The position numbers and the translations under genes were made by a program. From Paenibacillus silviterrae (GTDB lineage: Bacteria; Bacillota; Bacilli; Paenibacillales; NBRC-103111): 64,000 nt of DNA. The notes under the pieces are model-generated. The model saw nothing but the letters and a program-made list of their open reading frames with translations, was not told the DNA's origin and ran no database searches. Every line of letters starts with the position of its first letter. Positions within the stretch are counted from its first letter, which is position 1. Positions 1-7,781 of this stretch are shown here, one piece after another. The stretch lies in assembly GCF_030167925.1 (NCBI RefSeq), contig NZ_JASKUT010000001.1, forward strand, positions 2,170,001 through 2,234,000, written 5' to 3'.

Positions 1-836
1 GTAATGATCAGCGTCGCAGCAATGACAAGGAAACCGGCTGCCGTCGCCGTACCGACCTTGAACTCCAATATTCCTTTTTGATACGTGTACATCATAATGA
101 CATCCACCTTGTTGGCGATCGCACCGTTGCGCATAACGAAGATTTGGTCGAACATCCGAAGTATGCTCAGGACATTCAGCATGATGACAACCTTCATGGT
201 GCTGATCAATTGCGGGATGGTCACAAAACGCACCTGCTGCCAGCGGTTCGCCCCGTCGATCCGCGCAGCCTCATACAAAGAGGGATTGATGGTCACGATA
301 GAGGCCAAATACAAAATACAAGTAAAGCCCATTTCCTTCCAAGCGGCCGTAAGCACCATAATCGAGCGGGCATACGTTTCCGTAGACATAAAGCTGATCG
401 GCCTCTCCGCTCCGAACAGCTTCATGATTTGGTTCACAATTCCCGTATCCGGCGACAGCATCAGAATCCACATGCCGCCGACCACGACCCAGGAGAACAG
501 ATGCGGCAGATAGACGACCATTTGTGTGACCTTTTTGAACCAGGTGGAGAACACCTCATTCAAGGATAGCGCCAGCACAATCGGCGTGATAAAGCTGAAG
601 ATCAGGATGCCGATCCCGATCACAAGCGTATTCTCGAACGCATGCCAGAAGGTCGGATCCTTCAGCACCGTCATATAATTTTCCAGACCGACGAAGGGCC
701 TGTTACCGATCAGACGGAAATTTTGGAAGCTGATGATAAAGCCCCGCACAAGCGGATAATAGGAAAAGATGAAAAAATACGCCAGGATCGGCAGCATCAT
801 CAGATACAGCGTTTTATACTTGAGAACGGCTCTCAT
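1..836 (-). CDS. Sugar ABC transporter permease, LplB-like (3' end beyond window)
   Basis: Reads leftwards out of the window, so about 278 codons are visible and the C-terminus is missing. The protein begins MRAVLKYKTLYLMML and has repeated hydrophobic membrane segments. The EAA-type loop (YEAARIDGANRWQQ) that contacts the ATPase is present, as in binding-protein-dependent permeases of the MalF/LplB kind. The ATG at 836 is preceded by AAGGTGGTGG at a suitable distance. It follows the lipoprotein gene at 911-2338, with a perfect hairpin between them. It should form half of the membrane channel for an oligosaccharide. The ATPase is not encoded here, which is usual for this family, where a shared MsmX-type ATPase is used (inference). 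Confidence 0.85.
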   Translation of the reverse strand, partial: MRAVLKYKTLYLMMLPILAYFFIFSYYPLVRGFIISFQNFRLIGNRPFVGLENYMTVLKDPTFWHAFENTLVIGIGILIFSFITPIVLALSLNEVFSTWFKKVTQMVVYLPHLFSWVVVGGMWILMLSPDTGIVNQIMKLFGAERPISFMSTETYARSIMVLTAAWKEMGFTCILYLASIVTINPSLYEAARIDGANRWQQVRFVTIPQLISTMKVVIMLNVLSILRMFDQIFVMRNGAIANKVDVIMMYTYQKGILEFKVGTATAAGFLVIAATLII

Positions 837-862
837 GGGCAGCCACCACCTTGTCGGTAAGG

Positions 863-898
863 TAAGAGGGAGCAGGACAGGGTCGATACTCCCTCTTA
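863..898 (-). terminator. Hairpin between binding-protein and permease genes
   Basis: A perfect 10-bp stem (TAAGAGGGAG at 863-872, CTCCCTCTTA at 889-898) with a 16-nt loop lies just after the lipoprotein stop. No long T run follows on the minus strand. It is more likely a partial terminator or mRNA 3'-end stabiliser than a full stop. Confidence 0.6.
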
Positions 899-910
899 GC
901 GAACTCTTGA

Positions 911-2338
911 TTAATCGATCAGCTTGGCGGCCTTCAGCTGCTCACGCATCTTCTTGACCGCTTCCGCCGCCGGCATTTGACCCTGAATGGCCTTGAAGGA
1001 ATACTCGTTGATGATTTTCTCGGCATCGGCCCATTTGGGAGGCGTCAGCTCTAGCGTTGCGTATTTCATGACCAGCTCCTGCGCTTCCTGCACGCCCGGC
1101 AGCTTTCCGAACGGCTCCTTGACATTTTTGTTGTACCAGAACGGAACTCCGTGATCCATAGCGTGCTCTTTGCCGGTTTTGGTCAGCTCATACTTGCCGT
1201 CCTTCTCGGTATAATCCTGATCCTTGATCCCGAGGGAACCCAGAATAATGCCGTCCTTGGAATGCCACCATTCGATAAAGCTGAAGGCCGTCTTCGGGTT
1301 TGTAGCATTCACCGGGATGACCCATACGTCCGGGTCGCCGCGACGAAGCATGTAGTTTCCGTTCGGACCGACAGCTCCCGGCAAGCCCTTCGCTTGGAAC
1401 GCCGTATTCGGATCCTGCTCCTTGCGGGTGTTGTTCAGCATACCGACCCATGCATCCCAGTACGTAATCATGCCGACCCGGTCCGTAAGGAACAGGTTGC
1501 GCATTTTTCCCGTATCGTTGGTCGCAAAGTTCGGGTCGAGAATGCCTTCCTTATAGAGCTTATTCAGCCACTCGTAGATCGGAATGGCGGCATCCGTCGA
1601 ATAAGGAACGTCCAGCTTGCCGTCCTTCTCCACATACCGCTGCTTCAAGCCCGCCGCACTGAAGAAGCCTTGAAGCTCATACATGCCGGCGGTGCTTAAA
1701 CCGAAGGTGTCCTTCTTGCCGTTCCCGTCAGGATCCTGTTCTGTGAAGGCCTTCAGCACCTTGTAGTAATCATCGAGCGTCTTAGGCTCCTCCAGATTCA
1801 GCTTCTTCAGCCAATCGGCACGGACGGTAGGCATGGTGCCGCCTTGAAACTTCGTGAACACACCGTAAATTTTGCCGTCCTTGGACTTCACCTGCTCCCA
1901 CTCCTGCGCAGGAATGACGTTCGGATCGGAAAGCGTTTTGGAGCCTTTCACCTGATCGGTAAGCGGCGTCAGAATGCCCTGCTCAATGAACGTATTCATC
2001 TTCTCCTTGCTCACTTGAAGCAAGTCGAACTTTTCCCCGGAAGCAATCGCCGCCAGCAGCTTCTGATCATAATCGGAGGCGGGCTTGTCTAGCTTGACCT
2101 TAATCCCGGTAAGCCGCTCGATCTCCTTCTCGAATTGGGCGTTCTCTTCGGGGTTCTTTCCTCCGATGACGCCCGACATCATCCGCAGCTCTTTTTTCTC
2201 TTGGCTTTCTTGAGCCTTCGGTTCAGCCGGTTTATTCTGTGCTGTGTTCGCCCCGGAATCCGTGGAGCAGCCTGCAAGGATACCTCCGAGTAATGATAAT
2301 GCCATAACGGAACCTGCCAGCCTTCTAGTTCTGGACAT
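911..2338 (-). CDS. Extracellular sugar-binding lipoprotein (LplA-like)
   Basis: 475 aa. A basic N-terminus and hydrophobic segment end in a lipobox (GILAGC, lipidated Cys about residue 24), followed by a low-complexity linker and a two-lobed solute-binding fold of the COG1653/LplA type. The ATG at 2338 has AAGGAGGG 7 bases upstream. It would capture an oligosaccharide outside the membrane and deliver it to the permease at 1-836. The LacI-type regulator gene lies immediately upstream in the same direction, and a cre-like box sits in the intervening gap, so control by both substrate and carbon catabolite repression is likely (inference). The substrate cannot be read from the sequence. Confidence 0.85.
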   Translation of the reverse strand: MSRTRRLAGSVMALSLLGGILAGCSTDSGANTAQNKPAEPKAQESQEKKELRMMSGVIGGKNPEENAQFEKEIERLTGIKVKLDKPASDYDQKLLAAIASGEKFDLLQVSKEKMNTFIEQGILTPLTDQVKGSKTLSDPNVIPAQEWEQVKSKDGKIYGVFTKFQGGTMPTVRADWLKKLNLEEPKTLDDYYKVLKAFTEQDPDGNGKKDTFGLSTAGMYELQGFFSAAGLKQRYVEKDGKLDVPYSTDAAIPIYEWLNKLYKEGILDPNFATNDTGKMRNLFLTDRVGMITYWDAWVGMLNNTRKEQDPNTAFQAKGLPGAVGPNGNYMLRRGDPDVWVIPVNATNPKTAFSFIEWWHSKDGIILGSLGIKDQDYTEKDGKYELTKTGKEHAMDHGVPFWYNKNVKEPFGKLPGVQEAQELVMKYATLELTPPKWADAEKIINEYSFKAIQGQMPAAEAVKKMREQLKAAKLID

Positions 2339-2400
2339 ACTTATACCCTCCTTAAGGTTTGTACATAAGTGACCCGATTACTTGTATCAAGCATCCATTC

Positions 2401-2424
2401 TCACACCAAAGAATTCCCGCGCAT
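2401..2424 (-). other. Possible 7-codon leader ORF
   Basis: ATG at 2424 to TGA at 2401 encodes MRGNSLV. It is preceded by a strong AAGGAGGTGAG about 12 bases upstream and lies in the 5' leader of the lipoprotein gene. The strong Shine-Dalgarno sequence far from any long gene is what draws attention. It may be chance. Confidence 0.25.
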
Positions 2425-2456
2425 GAACTTAGGCTCACCTCCTTAACAAAATATTA

Positions 2457-2470
2457 ATAAAGCGCTTTCA
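2457..2470 (-). promoter_or_regulatory. cre-like CcpA box upstream of lipoprotein gene
   Basis: The minus strand reads TGAAAGCGCTTTAT, with the perfect core AAAGCGCTTT, matching most of the cre consensus TGWAANCGNTNWCA; the final two bases differ. It lies about 120 bp upstream of the lipoprotein start, in the gap after lacI. The LacI-type protein of this locus could also use it. Confidence 0.5.
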
Positions 2471-2509
2471 TTTATTCTGCGGGAAGCAGCCGCCGGTTTC
2501 CCATACCGC

Positions 2510-3526
2510 TTATGTCCCGCGAACACAGCATGATTCCCGGATGACCAGCTTCGTATCGATGATCAGCTGCCGGTTCACGCTCATGTCGTTCATTTTCTCG
2601 ATCAGCAGTTTTGCGGCCTCCGTCCCTAGCAAATGAGCAGATAACTCAACGGAGGTCAGCTTGGGCGTCATTTCCTGAGCCAGCGTAGCGTCATTGCTGA
2701 GGGCAACGACGGACAAATCCTCCGGTACGTCCAGCCCCAGCTCTCTGGCTGCTCTAAGCACACCGAGAGCCACCCGGTCGGTGTCCGTAATTACGGCGGA
2801 ATAGCTTAGGCTGCGATACGTTGTCATGATGGCGTTATATCCGTAATCCGGCGCGCTGGAGTAAAGCCTTCTGGAATAATTTAATACATATTCCTCCCGG
2901 AAAGGGACACCATATTTAGCGAAGGCTTGCGCCAGGCCATGCTTACGGTCATATGCCGCCGTCATATCCGCGAAGGCGTTCAGGAACAAGATCGACTTGT
3001 GTCCGTTCCCGAGCAAGTAATCACCGACCTGATAGGCAGCTTCCGTATTGTTGTTGTCCACATAGCTGATGGAGTCATCGATAGGGTCCGGCCTGCCTAC
3101 AAGCACTAGGGGAATACCCATCTGGCCGTAACGCTCTACCCGAGGGTCATCCTTGCGCGGGTTCAGCATAATGACGCCGTCCACCGGATCAAGTGAGAAT
3201 TGCGTAGGGTCGTCATGCTCCGGCAGCGTATCCAGCAGCACACGATAACCCTGCTTGGAGCACTCCTTAATAACGCCGTTAATCATTTGCGATTCAAACG
3301 CGGACATGGCGCCGTCTCTTGAAAGCGGCATCTTCAAACCGGCAATCATCGTCTTCTTATTGGCAAGACTCCGCGCCACATGATTCGGATAATAACCCAG
3401 CTCCTTGGCCACCGAGAGCACCCTCTGCGCTACCTCATGACTAATAGGTCTTTTTTTACTAAACACACTGGAAACCGTCCCCTTGGACACTCCCGCTTTC
3501 TTGGCGACATCGTTGATCGTAGCCAC
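2510..3526 (-). CDS. LacI-family transcriptional regulator
   Basis: 338 aa. The N-terminal helix-turn-helix starts TINDVAKKAGVSKGTVSSVFS and is followed by the hinge region (YYPNHVARSLA). The rest is a periplasmic-binding-protein-like effector domain ending in LVIRESC. The start is GTG at 3526 behind AAGGAGGG. It probably represses the downstream ABC transporter genes until a sugar binds. Two identical palindromic operators lie between its own promoter and its start codon, so it should also control itself. The residues after the HTH are typical of full-length family members; no truncation is seen. Confidence 0.92.
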   Translation of the reverse strand: MATINDVAKKAGVSKGTVSSVFSKKRPISHEVAQRVLSVAKELGYYPNHVARSLANKKTMIAGLKMPLSRDGAMSAFESQMINGVIKECSKQGYRVLLDTLPEHDDPTQFSLDPVDGVIMLNPRKDDPRVERYGQMGIPLVLVGRPDPIDDSISYVDNNNTEAAYQVGDYLLGNGHKSILFLNAFADMTAAYDRKHGLAQAFAKYGVPFREEYVLNYSRRLYSSAPDYGYNAIMTTYRSLSYSAVITDTDRVALGVLRAARELGLDVPEDLSVVALSNDATLAQEMTPKLTSVELSAHLLGTEAAKLLIEKMNDMSVNRQLIIDTKLVIRESCCVRGT

Positions 3527-3558
3527 AAGCTCCCTCCTTCTCTAACCGGACCCAAATC

Positions 3559-3574
3559 ATTAAACCGGTTTAAT
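3559..3574. promoter_or_regulatory. LacI operator O2 (perfect palindrome)
   Basis: ATTAAACCGGTTTAAT is a perfect 16-bp palindrome in the 5' leader of the lacI-type gene. The same 16 bp plus the preceding AATC recur at 3613-3632. Central CG and AAACCG half-sites are typical of LacI-family operators. Confidence 0.75.
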
Positions 3575-3616
3575 AACGGGCCAAATGAAAACCGGCGGAT
3601 CGCTTCGTCAGCAATC

Positions 3617-3632
3617 ATTAAACCGGTTTAAT
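3617..3632. promoter_or_regulatory. LacI operator O1 (perfect palindrome)
   Basis: Second exact copy of ATTAAACCGGTTTAAT. It begins just downstream of the predicted transcription start of the regulator gene, 58 bp centre to centre from O2, a spacing that could allow cooperative binding or a small loop. Confidence 0.75.
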
Positions 3633-3647
3633 TACCTTATATTGACT

Positions 3648-3676
3648 ATTATATCTAGCAATGTTTTGACTTACAA
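3648..3676 (-). promoter_or_regulatory. Sigma-A promoter of lacI-type gene
   Basis: On the minus strand TTGTAA (3676-3671), a 17-bp spacer and a perfect TATAAT (3653-3648). Both palindromic operators lie directly downstream. Confidence 0.65.
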
Positions 3677-3706
3677 CCCTTTTTTGTAAAATGAACGTGA
3701 ATTTTA

Positions 3707-3721
3707 GGTAAACCGCTTACC
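3707..3721. promoter_or_regulatory. Possible third, weaker LacI-type operator
   Basis: GGTAAACCGCTTACC is an imperfect palindrome sharing the TAAACCG half-site with the two perfect operators. It lies upstream of the -35 element, about 90 bp from O1. The rest of the 394-bp gap 3527-3920 shows no gene. Confidence 0.4.
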
Positions 3722-3920
3722 CCTATTTACTTTATCTTAAAATTCGCCATGATTTGATACTCTTTTACATAATAAGAGAAAGACTTTCCTCCTTTAAACT
3801 AAAGCTCCAGAGAGCACTCAGCAAATTTTCAGCCTAAACTCATCTGTCCTTAAGGTTAAGCCCTCATAATGAAATAGCAGTGTCGCGAAGACATACTAAT
3901 CTACAGGGGGACCCATACGA

Positions 3921-4817
3921 ATGAATTCCATTAAATTACGCAATATATGGATGATCCTATCCATCCTATTATTTTTCAGCTTCCTCAGTTATATGTACGC
4001 CTTCCCTCCCACAAAGGGAAATCATGAGGCTGTCGCCAAGGTCAACGGAGTGGAAATCAGCAAGGATCAGCTGTATCAGGAGATTGTCGGCAGCAGCGGT
4101 AAGCAGGCGCTGGATAGTATGATCGACAAAGAGCTGATTCGTCAGGAAGCGGCAAAGGCGAGCATTCAAATTACGGACGCCGACATTGAGCAGGAGCTGG
4201 CAACGGTGAAGCAAGGCTTCCCTTCGGAGGAGGAATTCACACAAGCACTCGGCATGTACGGAATGACGCTCGATGGGCTGAAAAAGGAGCTTACGACCCA
4301 GGTTACGCTGCGAAAGCTGCTTGAGCCGCAAATTCAAATTACCGACGAGGACATCAAAAAATACTATGATGAGAATTTGGAAATGCTGAAAACGCCGGAG
4401 CAGGTACAAGCCTCTCATATCCTGGTCGCAACCAAAGAAGAAGCCGAGGCTGTGCTTGCCGAGCTGCAGAACGGTGCTGATTTTGCCAAATTGGCTCAAG
4501 AGAAATCCATCGATCCCGGTTCGAAGGAACAAGGCGGAGATCTGGGCTATTTCGCCAAGGGTGAAATGGAGGAGCCCTTCGAGCAGGTAGCCTTCTCGCT
4601 GGAAGCAGGCAAGCTGAGCGGAGTTGTAACGACCTCTCACGGAAGCCACATCATTAAGGTAACCGGCCACAAGGCTGAAGCCACGCCTGCGCTGGAGGAG
4701 AAAAAAGCCGATATCCAGAAGATTCTCACGAATGAGAAGATCTCGGCAATGGCCACCGAGTGGATCACTGAGAAGAAGAACGCCGCTTCCGTAGAAAACT
4801 ATATTTCGAACACCTAA
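3921..4817 (+). CDS. PrsA/SurA-like peptidyl-prolyl isomerase (foldase)
   Basis: 298 aa. An N-terminal membrane anchor (about residues 9-28) without a lipobox Cys is followed by a SurA-N-like helical chaperone region (VAKVNGVEISKDQLYQEIV). A PpiC-type rotamase domain lies at about residues 160-255, including QASHILVATKEEAEAVL, GGDLGYFAKGEM and HIIKV. It probably helps fold exported proteins on the outer face of the membrane. AGGGGG stands 9 bases before the ATG. A perfect rho-independent terminator follows, so it is a single-gene unit. PrsA proteins are usually lipoproteins; this one appears to be anchored by an uncleaved helix instead. Confidence 0.88.
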   Translation: MNSIKLRNIWMILSILLFFSFLSYMYAFPPTKGNHEAVAKVNGVEISKDQLYQEIVGSSGKQALDSMIDKELIRQEAAKASIQITDADIEQELATVKQGFPSEEEFTQALGMYGMTLDGLKKELTTQVTLRKLLEPQIQITDEDIKKYYDENLEMLKTPEQVQASHILVATKEEAEAVLAELQNGADFAKLAQEKSIDPGSKEQGGDLGYFAKGEMEEPFEQVAFSLEAGKLSGVVTTSHGSHIIKVTGHKAEATPALEEKKADIQKILTNEKISAMATEWITEKKNAASVENYISNT

Positions 4818-4824
4818 ATATCCC

Positions 4825-4862
4825 AAGCTATTTCGACGTTGACTCGAAATAGCTTTTTCTTT
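4825..4862 (+). terminator. Rho-independent terminator after foldase gene
   Basis: A 12-bp perfect stem (AAGCTATTTCGA / TCGAAATAGCTT), 7-nt loop, then TTTCTTTT. Confidence 0.85.
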
Positions 4863-4931
4863 TCGTTGTCTTACGCCACGGATGGTGCTATCATAATATG
4901 ATACACGATATATGAAAAGGCGGGAAGCCCG

Positions 4932-5606
4932 ATGCGGAAACCCAAAAGATCGGTCGTTACGGATGAAATTTATGAAATCATAAAGGAGCAAATCCTATCT
5001 CACAAGCTGGAGCCCGGCAGTAAGATTAATATTGACCAGCTGGCCCGTGAGCTGGAGGTATCGAATATCCCGATCCGCGAATCCCTCTCCAAGCTGATTG
5101 CGGAAGGGTTAGTCACAAGCGTCCCCTACAAGGGCATGTATGTGATGCACATGAGCCTGCAGGAGCTTGATGAGATCTTTGAGCTGCGGCGCACGCTGGA
5201 GCTGCTCGCCTTACAGAAGTCGCTAGCTGTCATAACTCGGGAACAGCTGGTTCTATTGCTCGAGCAATGGCGATCCGTCAGCTTTCCGGCGGAACAAGCG
5301 GTGGATGACATCCTGCTGCATGTGAATCAAATGAACGAACAAATCCATGGATTGTTTCTCGAGCATTGCAGGAATGAGTCGTTGAAAACCTTGGTGGAAA
5401 ATTACATAGAGCGGATAGAGCGGTATTTGGAGCTGATACGGCCGAATATGCACCGGGATCTCCTCCTGGCCGAACAAGAGGAGCATTTGGGGATTCTGGC
5501 TGCTTTAGTCGATGGGAACCATCATTTAGCCCTTAAGCAGCTGGAACGTCATCTGATCAATGCTCATAACCGAACAAGAGAATTGTTTTTGGAAGTACAA
5601 TCCTAA
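4932..5606 (+). CDS. GntR/FadR-family (FCD) transcriptional regulator
   Basis: 224 aa. A winged helix at residues 1-75 (YEIIKEQILSHKLEPGSKIN, VSNIPIRESLSKLIAEGLV) is followed by an FCD effector domain with helices LDEIFELRRTLELLALQ and IERIERYLELIRPNMH. The ATG follows a GGCGGGAAG stretch. It precedes and probably represses the sugar-acid genes at 5731-7712, since a large inverted repeat overlaps their promoter. FCD regulators commonly bind organic or sugar acids as inducers (family knowledge), which fits the enzymes next door. Confidence 0.9.
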   Translation: MRKPKRSVVTDEIYEIIKEQILSHKLEPGSKINIDQLARELEVSNIPIRESLSKLIAEGLVTSVPYKGMYVMHMSLQELDEIFELRRTLELLALQKSLAVITREQLVLLLEQWRSVSFPAEQAVDDILLHVNQMNEQIHGLFLEHCRNESLKTLVENYIERIERYLELIRPNMHRDLLLAEQEEHLGILAALVDGNHHLALKQLERHLINAHNRTRELFLEVQS

Positions 5607-5618
5607 CGGAGTACAAAG

Positions 5619-5660
5619 AGGTCAAGCGGAATAATTTAGGGCTTGACCTTTATTTTTTTA
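5619..5660 (+). terminator. Terminator after GntR gene
   Basis: Stem AGGTCAAGC / GCTTGACCT around a 13-nt loop, then TTATTTTTTTA. Confidence 0.8.
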
Positions 5661-5662
5661 TA

Positions 5663-5692
5663 TTGACACCTTTTGATTTTTTGATTTATCAT
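5663..5692 (+). promoter_or_regulatory. Promoter of enolase-family gene
   Basis: Consensus TTGACA at 5663-5668, then TATCAT at 5687-5692 with an 18-bp spacer. The -10 lies inside the inverted repeats 5682-5713. Confidence 0.65.
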
Positions 5693-5713
5693 AAATCATA
5701 CATGATTTATGAT
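5682..5713. promoter_or_regulatory. Operator: three TGATTTAT half-sites
   Basis: A perfect inverted repeat with 12-bp arms (ATCATAAATCAT 5688-5699, ATGATTTATGAT 5702-5713) around AC. The left arm also forms a second palindrome with TGATTTAT at 5682-5689. Three half-sites alternate in direction and cover the -10 region, fitting repression by the GntR/FCD protein. Confidence 0.7.
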
Positions 5714-5730
5714 ATTGGAGGTGTTCCTTG

Positions 5731-6828
5731 ATGAAAATTTCAAAGGTCGAACCGTTCATTCTTCATGTCCCTATTACCCCGCCTATTACAGATGCCATTA
5801 ATGCGGCTACGCACTGGGGATTAGCCGGGGTGCGTATTTTCACGGATGAGGGAATCGTCGGCTATGGTTACACGGGAACGTGCGCCCACGGCGACGACTT
5901 GATCACACGGACTATTGAGCAGTATTATGCACCGATCCTGCTGGGACGCGACCCATTCATGGTCCGCGAGCTGTGGGATGAGATGCGATTCGGCAAGATG
6001 CACTGGATCGGACGCGCCGGAGTAACCCACATGGCGCTCGCTGCGGTCGATATTGCGCTGTGGGACATCATGTCGAAGGCGGCTAACAAGCCCCTCTGGC
6101 AGTATTTGGGCGGACACAAATCCAAGCGTATTAAAGCTTACAACACGAACGGGGGTTGGTTGAACTGGACAAAGGAACGCCTGCTGCAAGATGTATCGGC
6201 TATTGTGGAGCAGGGCTTCCAGGGGGTGAAGATCAAGGTCGGCAAGCCGGATCCTCACGAGGATTTCGACCGGGTCAAGGCGGTCCGCGAGCTGATCGGC
6301 AAGGATATCATCTTCATGATCGATGTCAATCAGCAGTGGAACATCAATACCGCCATGACCTGGGGAAGGAAGCTCGAGGAATTCGACTTGTTCTGGCTGG
6401 AGGAGCCGCTCAATCCCGACGATATTCTTGGACATAAGAAGCTTGCCGATGCACTTACCGTTCCCATCGCTCTGGGGGAGCATGTTTATACGAAGTACGC
6501 CTTCCGTGACTACATACATCAAGGTGCGGTAGAATATGTTCAGGCGGATGTGACCCGGCTTGCCGGCATCACCGAATGGCTGCAGGTTGCGGGTCTCGCC
6601 GCCTCCTACGAGCTCCCGATCTGTCCTCACGTAGGAGACATGGGCCAAATTCATCAGCATCTGGTCGCCTCGACCCAGAACGCGGTCATGCTGGAATATA
6701 TTCCATGGATCAGGCACATTTTTGAGGAGCCGGCAACGGTAAAGGATGGCTTCTACATGCTGCCTGAACAGCCTGGCGCATCAACGCAAATCATTCCGCA
6801 GTATTTCGATCAATACCGCATAGGCTAG
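5731..6828 (+). CDS. Enolase-superfamily acid-sugar dehydratase
   Basis: 365 aa, mandelate racemase/muconate lactonizing type. An N-terminal capping domain precedes a TIM barrel with the superfamily residues: KIK (K167, K169), D198 in DVNQ, EE at 224-225 in WLEEPL, E250 in GEH and H300 in CPHVGD. These acidic residues would bind Mg2+; K169 and H300 would serve as acid/base. I infer dehydration of a six-carbon aldonate (L-fuconate- or galactonate-like) from the adjacent lactonase gene, but the exact substrate is not readable. The ATG at 5731 is 9 bases after GGAGG; an in-frame TTG immediately upstream is less likely. Confidence 0.82.
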   Translation: MKISKVEPFILHVPITPPITDAINAATHWGLAGVRIFTDEGIVGYGYTGTCAHGDDLITRTIEQYYAPILLGRDPFMVRELWDEMRFGKMHWIGRAGVTHMALAAVDIALWDIMSKAANKPLWQYLGGHKSKRIKAYNTNGGWLNWTKERLLQDVSAIVEQGFQGVKIKVGKPDPHEDFDRVKAVRELIGKDIIFMIDVNQQWNINTAMTWGRKLEEFDLFWLEEPLNPDDILGHKKLADALTVPIALGEHVYTKYAFRDYIHQGAVEYVQADVTRLAGITEWLQVAGLAASYELPICPHVGDMGQIHQHLVASTQNAVMLEYIPWIRHIFEEPATVKDGFYMLPEQPGASTQIIPQYFDQYRIG

Positions 6829-6875
6829 AAAGGAGAGCTGGGCATGCCGGTTCAATGTAAGGAGGGAATGGTACG

Positions 6876-7712
6876 GTGAAGGTTGACGCTCATCATCACT
6901 TTTGGAATTTGGATCAGGTGGCTTACCCGTGGCTGGATCCGATGTTCGGGCCGATCTGCCGCACCTTCGAGGCGGACGAATTGGAGCCGCTGCTGCGATC
7001 GGCCGGTATCGACCGGACAGTGCTGGTGCAATCCATGAACTCTTATGAGGATACGGAATATATGCTGCAGGCTGCCGAGGAAAAACCATGGATCGGCGCT
7101 GTGGTCGGCTGGGTGCCCTTGAACCTTCCCGAGGTTGCCGACCGTAAATTGCTGCATTATACGAAAAATCCGGTCTTTAAAGGGGTGCGGCATTTGATCC
7201 ACGAGGAACGGGATCCGGACTGGATTATCCGGGATTCGGTTATCGAGGGCTTGAAGCGGCTGGCGTCCTACGGTTTAACCCTCGATGTGGTAGCCGTATT
7301 TCCTCATCATCTGCGGCATATACCTTACCTTGCGGAACGGGTGCCCGGGCTTCGGATGGCGATCGATCACCTGGCCAAGCCGCCGGCGCCGGGCCATGAG
7401 CTGCATAATGAATGGTCGAAGCAGCTTGCCGCCGCAGCGCAGTACCCCCAAGTGTATGCCAAAATCTCGGGGCTGAATACGGCGACAGGCAAGCACGATT
7501 GGTGTGCGGACGACCTTACGCCGTGGATCGATGAAGCTATGGCAAGGTTCGGAGCCGATCGGCTCATGTTCGGGAGCGATTGGCCGGTAGCTAACCTCGA
7601 GGGAGATTATCACCGCGTATGGACGGAAACGAACAAGGCAATTGCCTCGTACTCCCGAGAGGAGCAGGCACAGCTGCTGGGCGGAACGGCGGCCCGCTTT
7701 TACCAAATGTAA
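6876..7712 (+). CDS. Amidohydrolase, sugar lactonase type (COG3618)
   Basis: 278 aa. It starts MKVDAHHHFWNLDQVAYPWL, the signature of the L-fuconolactonase/2-pyrone-dicarboxylate lactonase group of metal-dependent TIM-barrel hydrolases; HxH is at residues 6-8 and FGSDWPVANLEGDY near the C-terminus. It probably opens a sugar lactone to the aldonate used by the enzyme encoded just upstream. The start is GTG at 6876, 9 bases after AAGGAGGG. It lies 47 bp after the dehydratase gene with no terminator between, so the two form an operon. Fucose-type substrates are an inference. Confidence 0.82.
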   Translation: MKVDAHHHFWNLDQVAYPWLDPMFGPICRTFEADELEPLLRSAGIDRTVLVQSMNSYEDTEYMLQAAEEKPWIGAVVGWVPLNLPEVADRKLLHYTKNPVFKGVRHLIHEERDPDWIIRDSVIEGLKRLASYGLTLDVVAVFPHHLRHIPYLAERVPGLRMAIDHLAKPPAPGHELHNEWSKQLAAAAQYPQVYAKISGLNTATGKHDWCADDLTPWIDEAMARFGADRLMFGSDWPVANLEGDYHRVWTETNKAIASYSREEQAQLLGGTAARFYQM

Positions 7713-7729
7713 GCCCGTTAACGAAAAAT

Positions 7730-7767
7730 ACAGCCGGCACCTGCACATTCGAGCGGGTAACGGCTGT
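7730..7767. terminator. Possible weak terminator between convergent genes
   Basis: ACAGCCG at 7730-7736 pairs with CGGCTGT at 7761-7767 around a 24-nt loop; TTTATT follows on the plus strand. Confidence 0.35.
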
Positions 7768-7781
7768 TTATTCATATGATC

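Noticed and set aside
3969..4991. Long open frame on the minus strand opposite the PrsA-like gene
   Set aside because: It mirrors the real gene, has no ribosome site and its protein has no recognisable domain.
5821..6717. 298-codon open frame opposite the enolase-family gene
   Set aside because: The plus-strand gene has the full set of catalytic residues and an operator-controlled promoter; the antisense frame is a by-product of codon bias.
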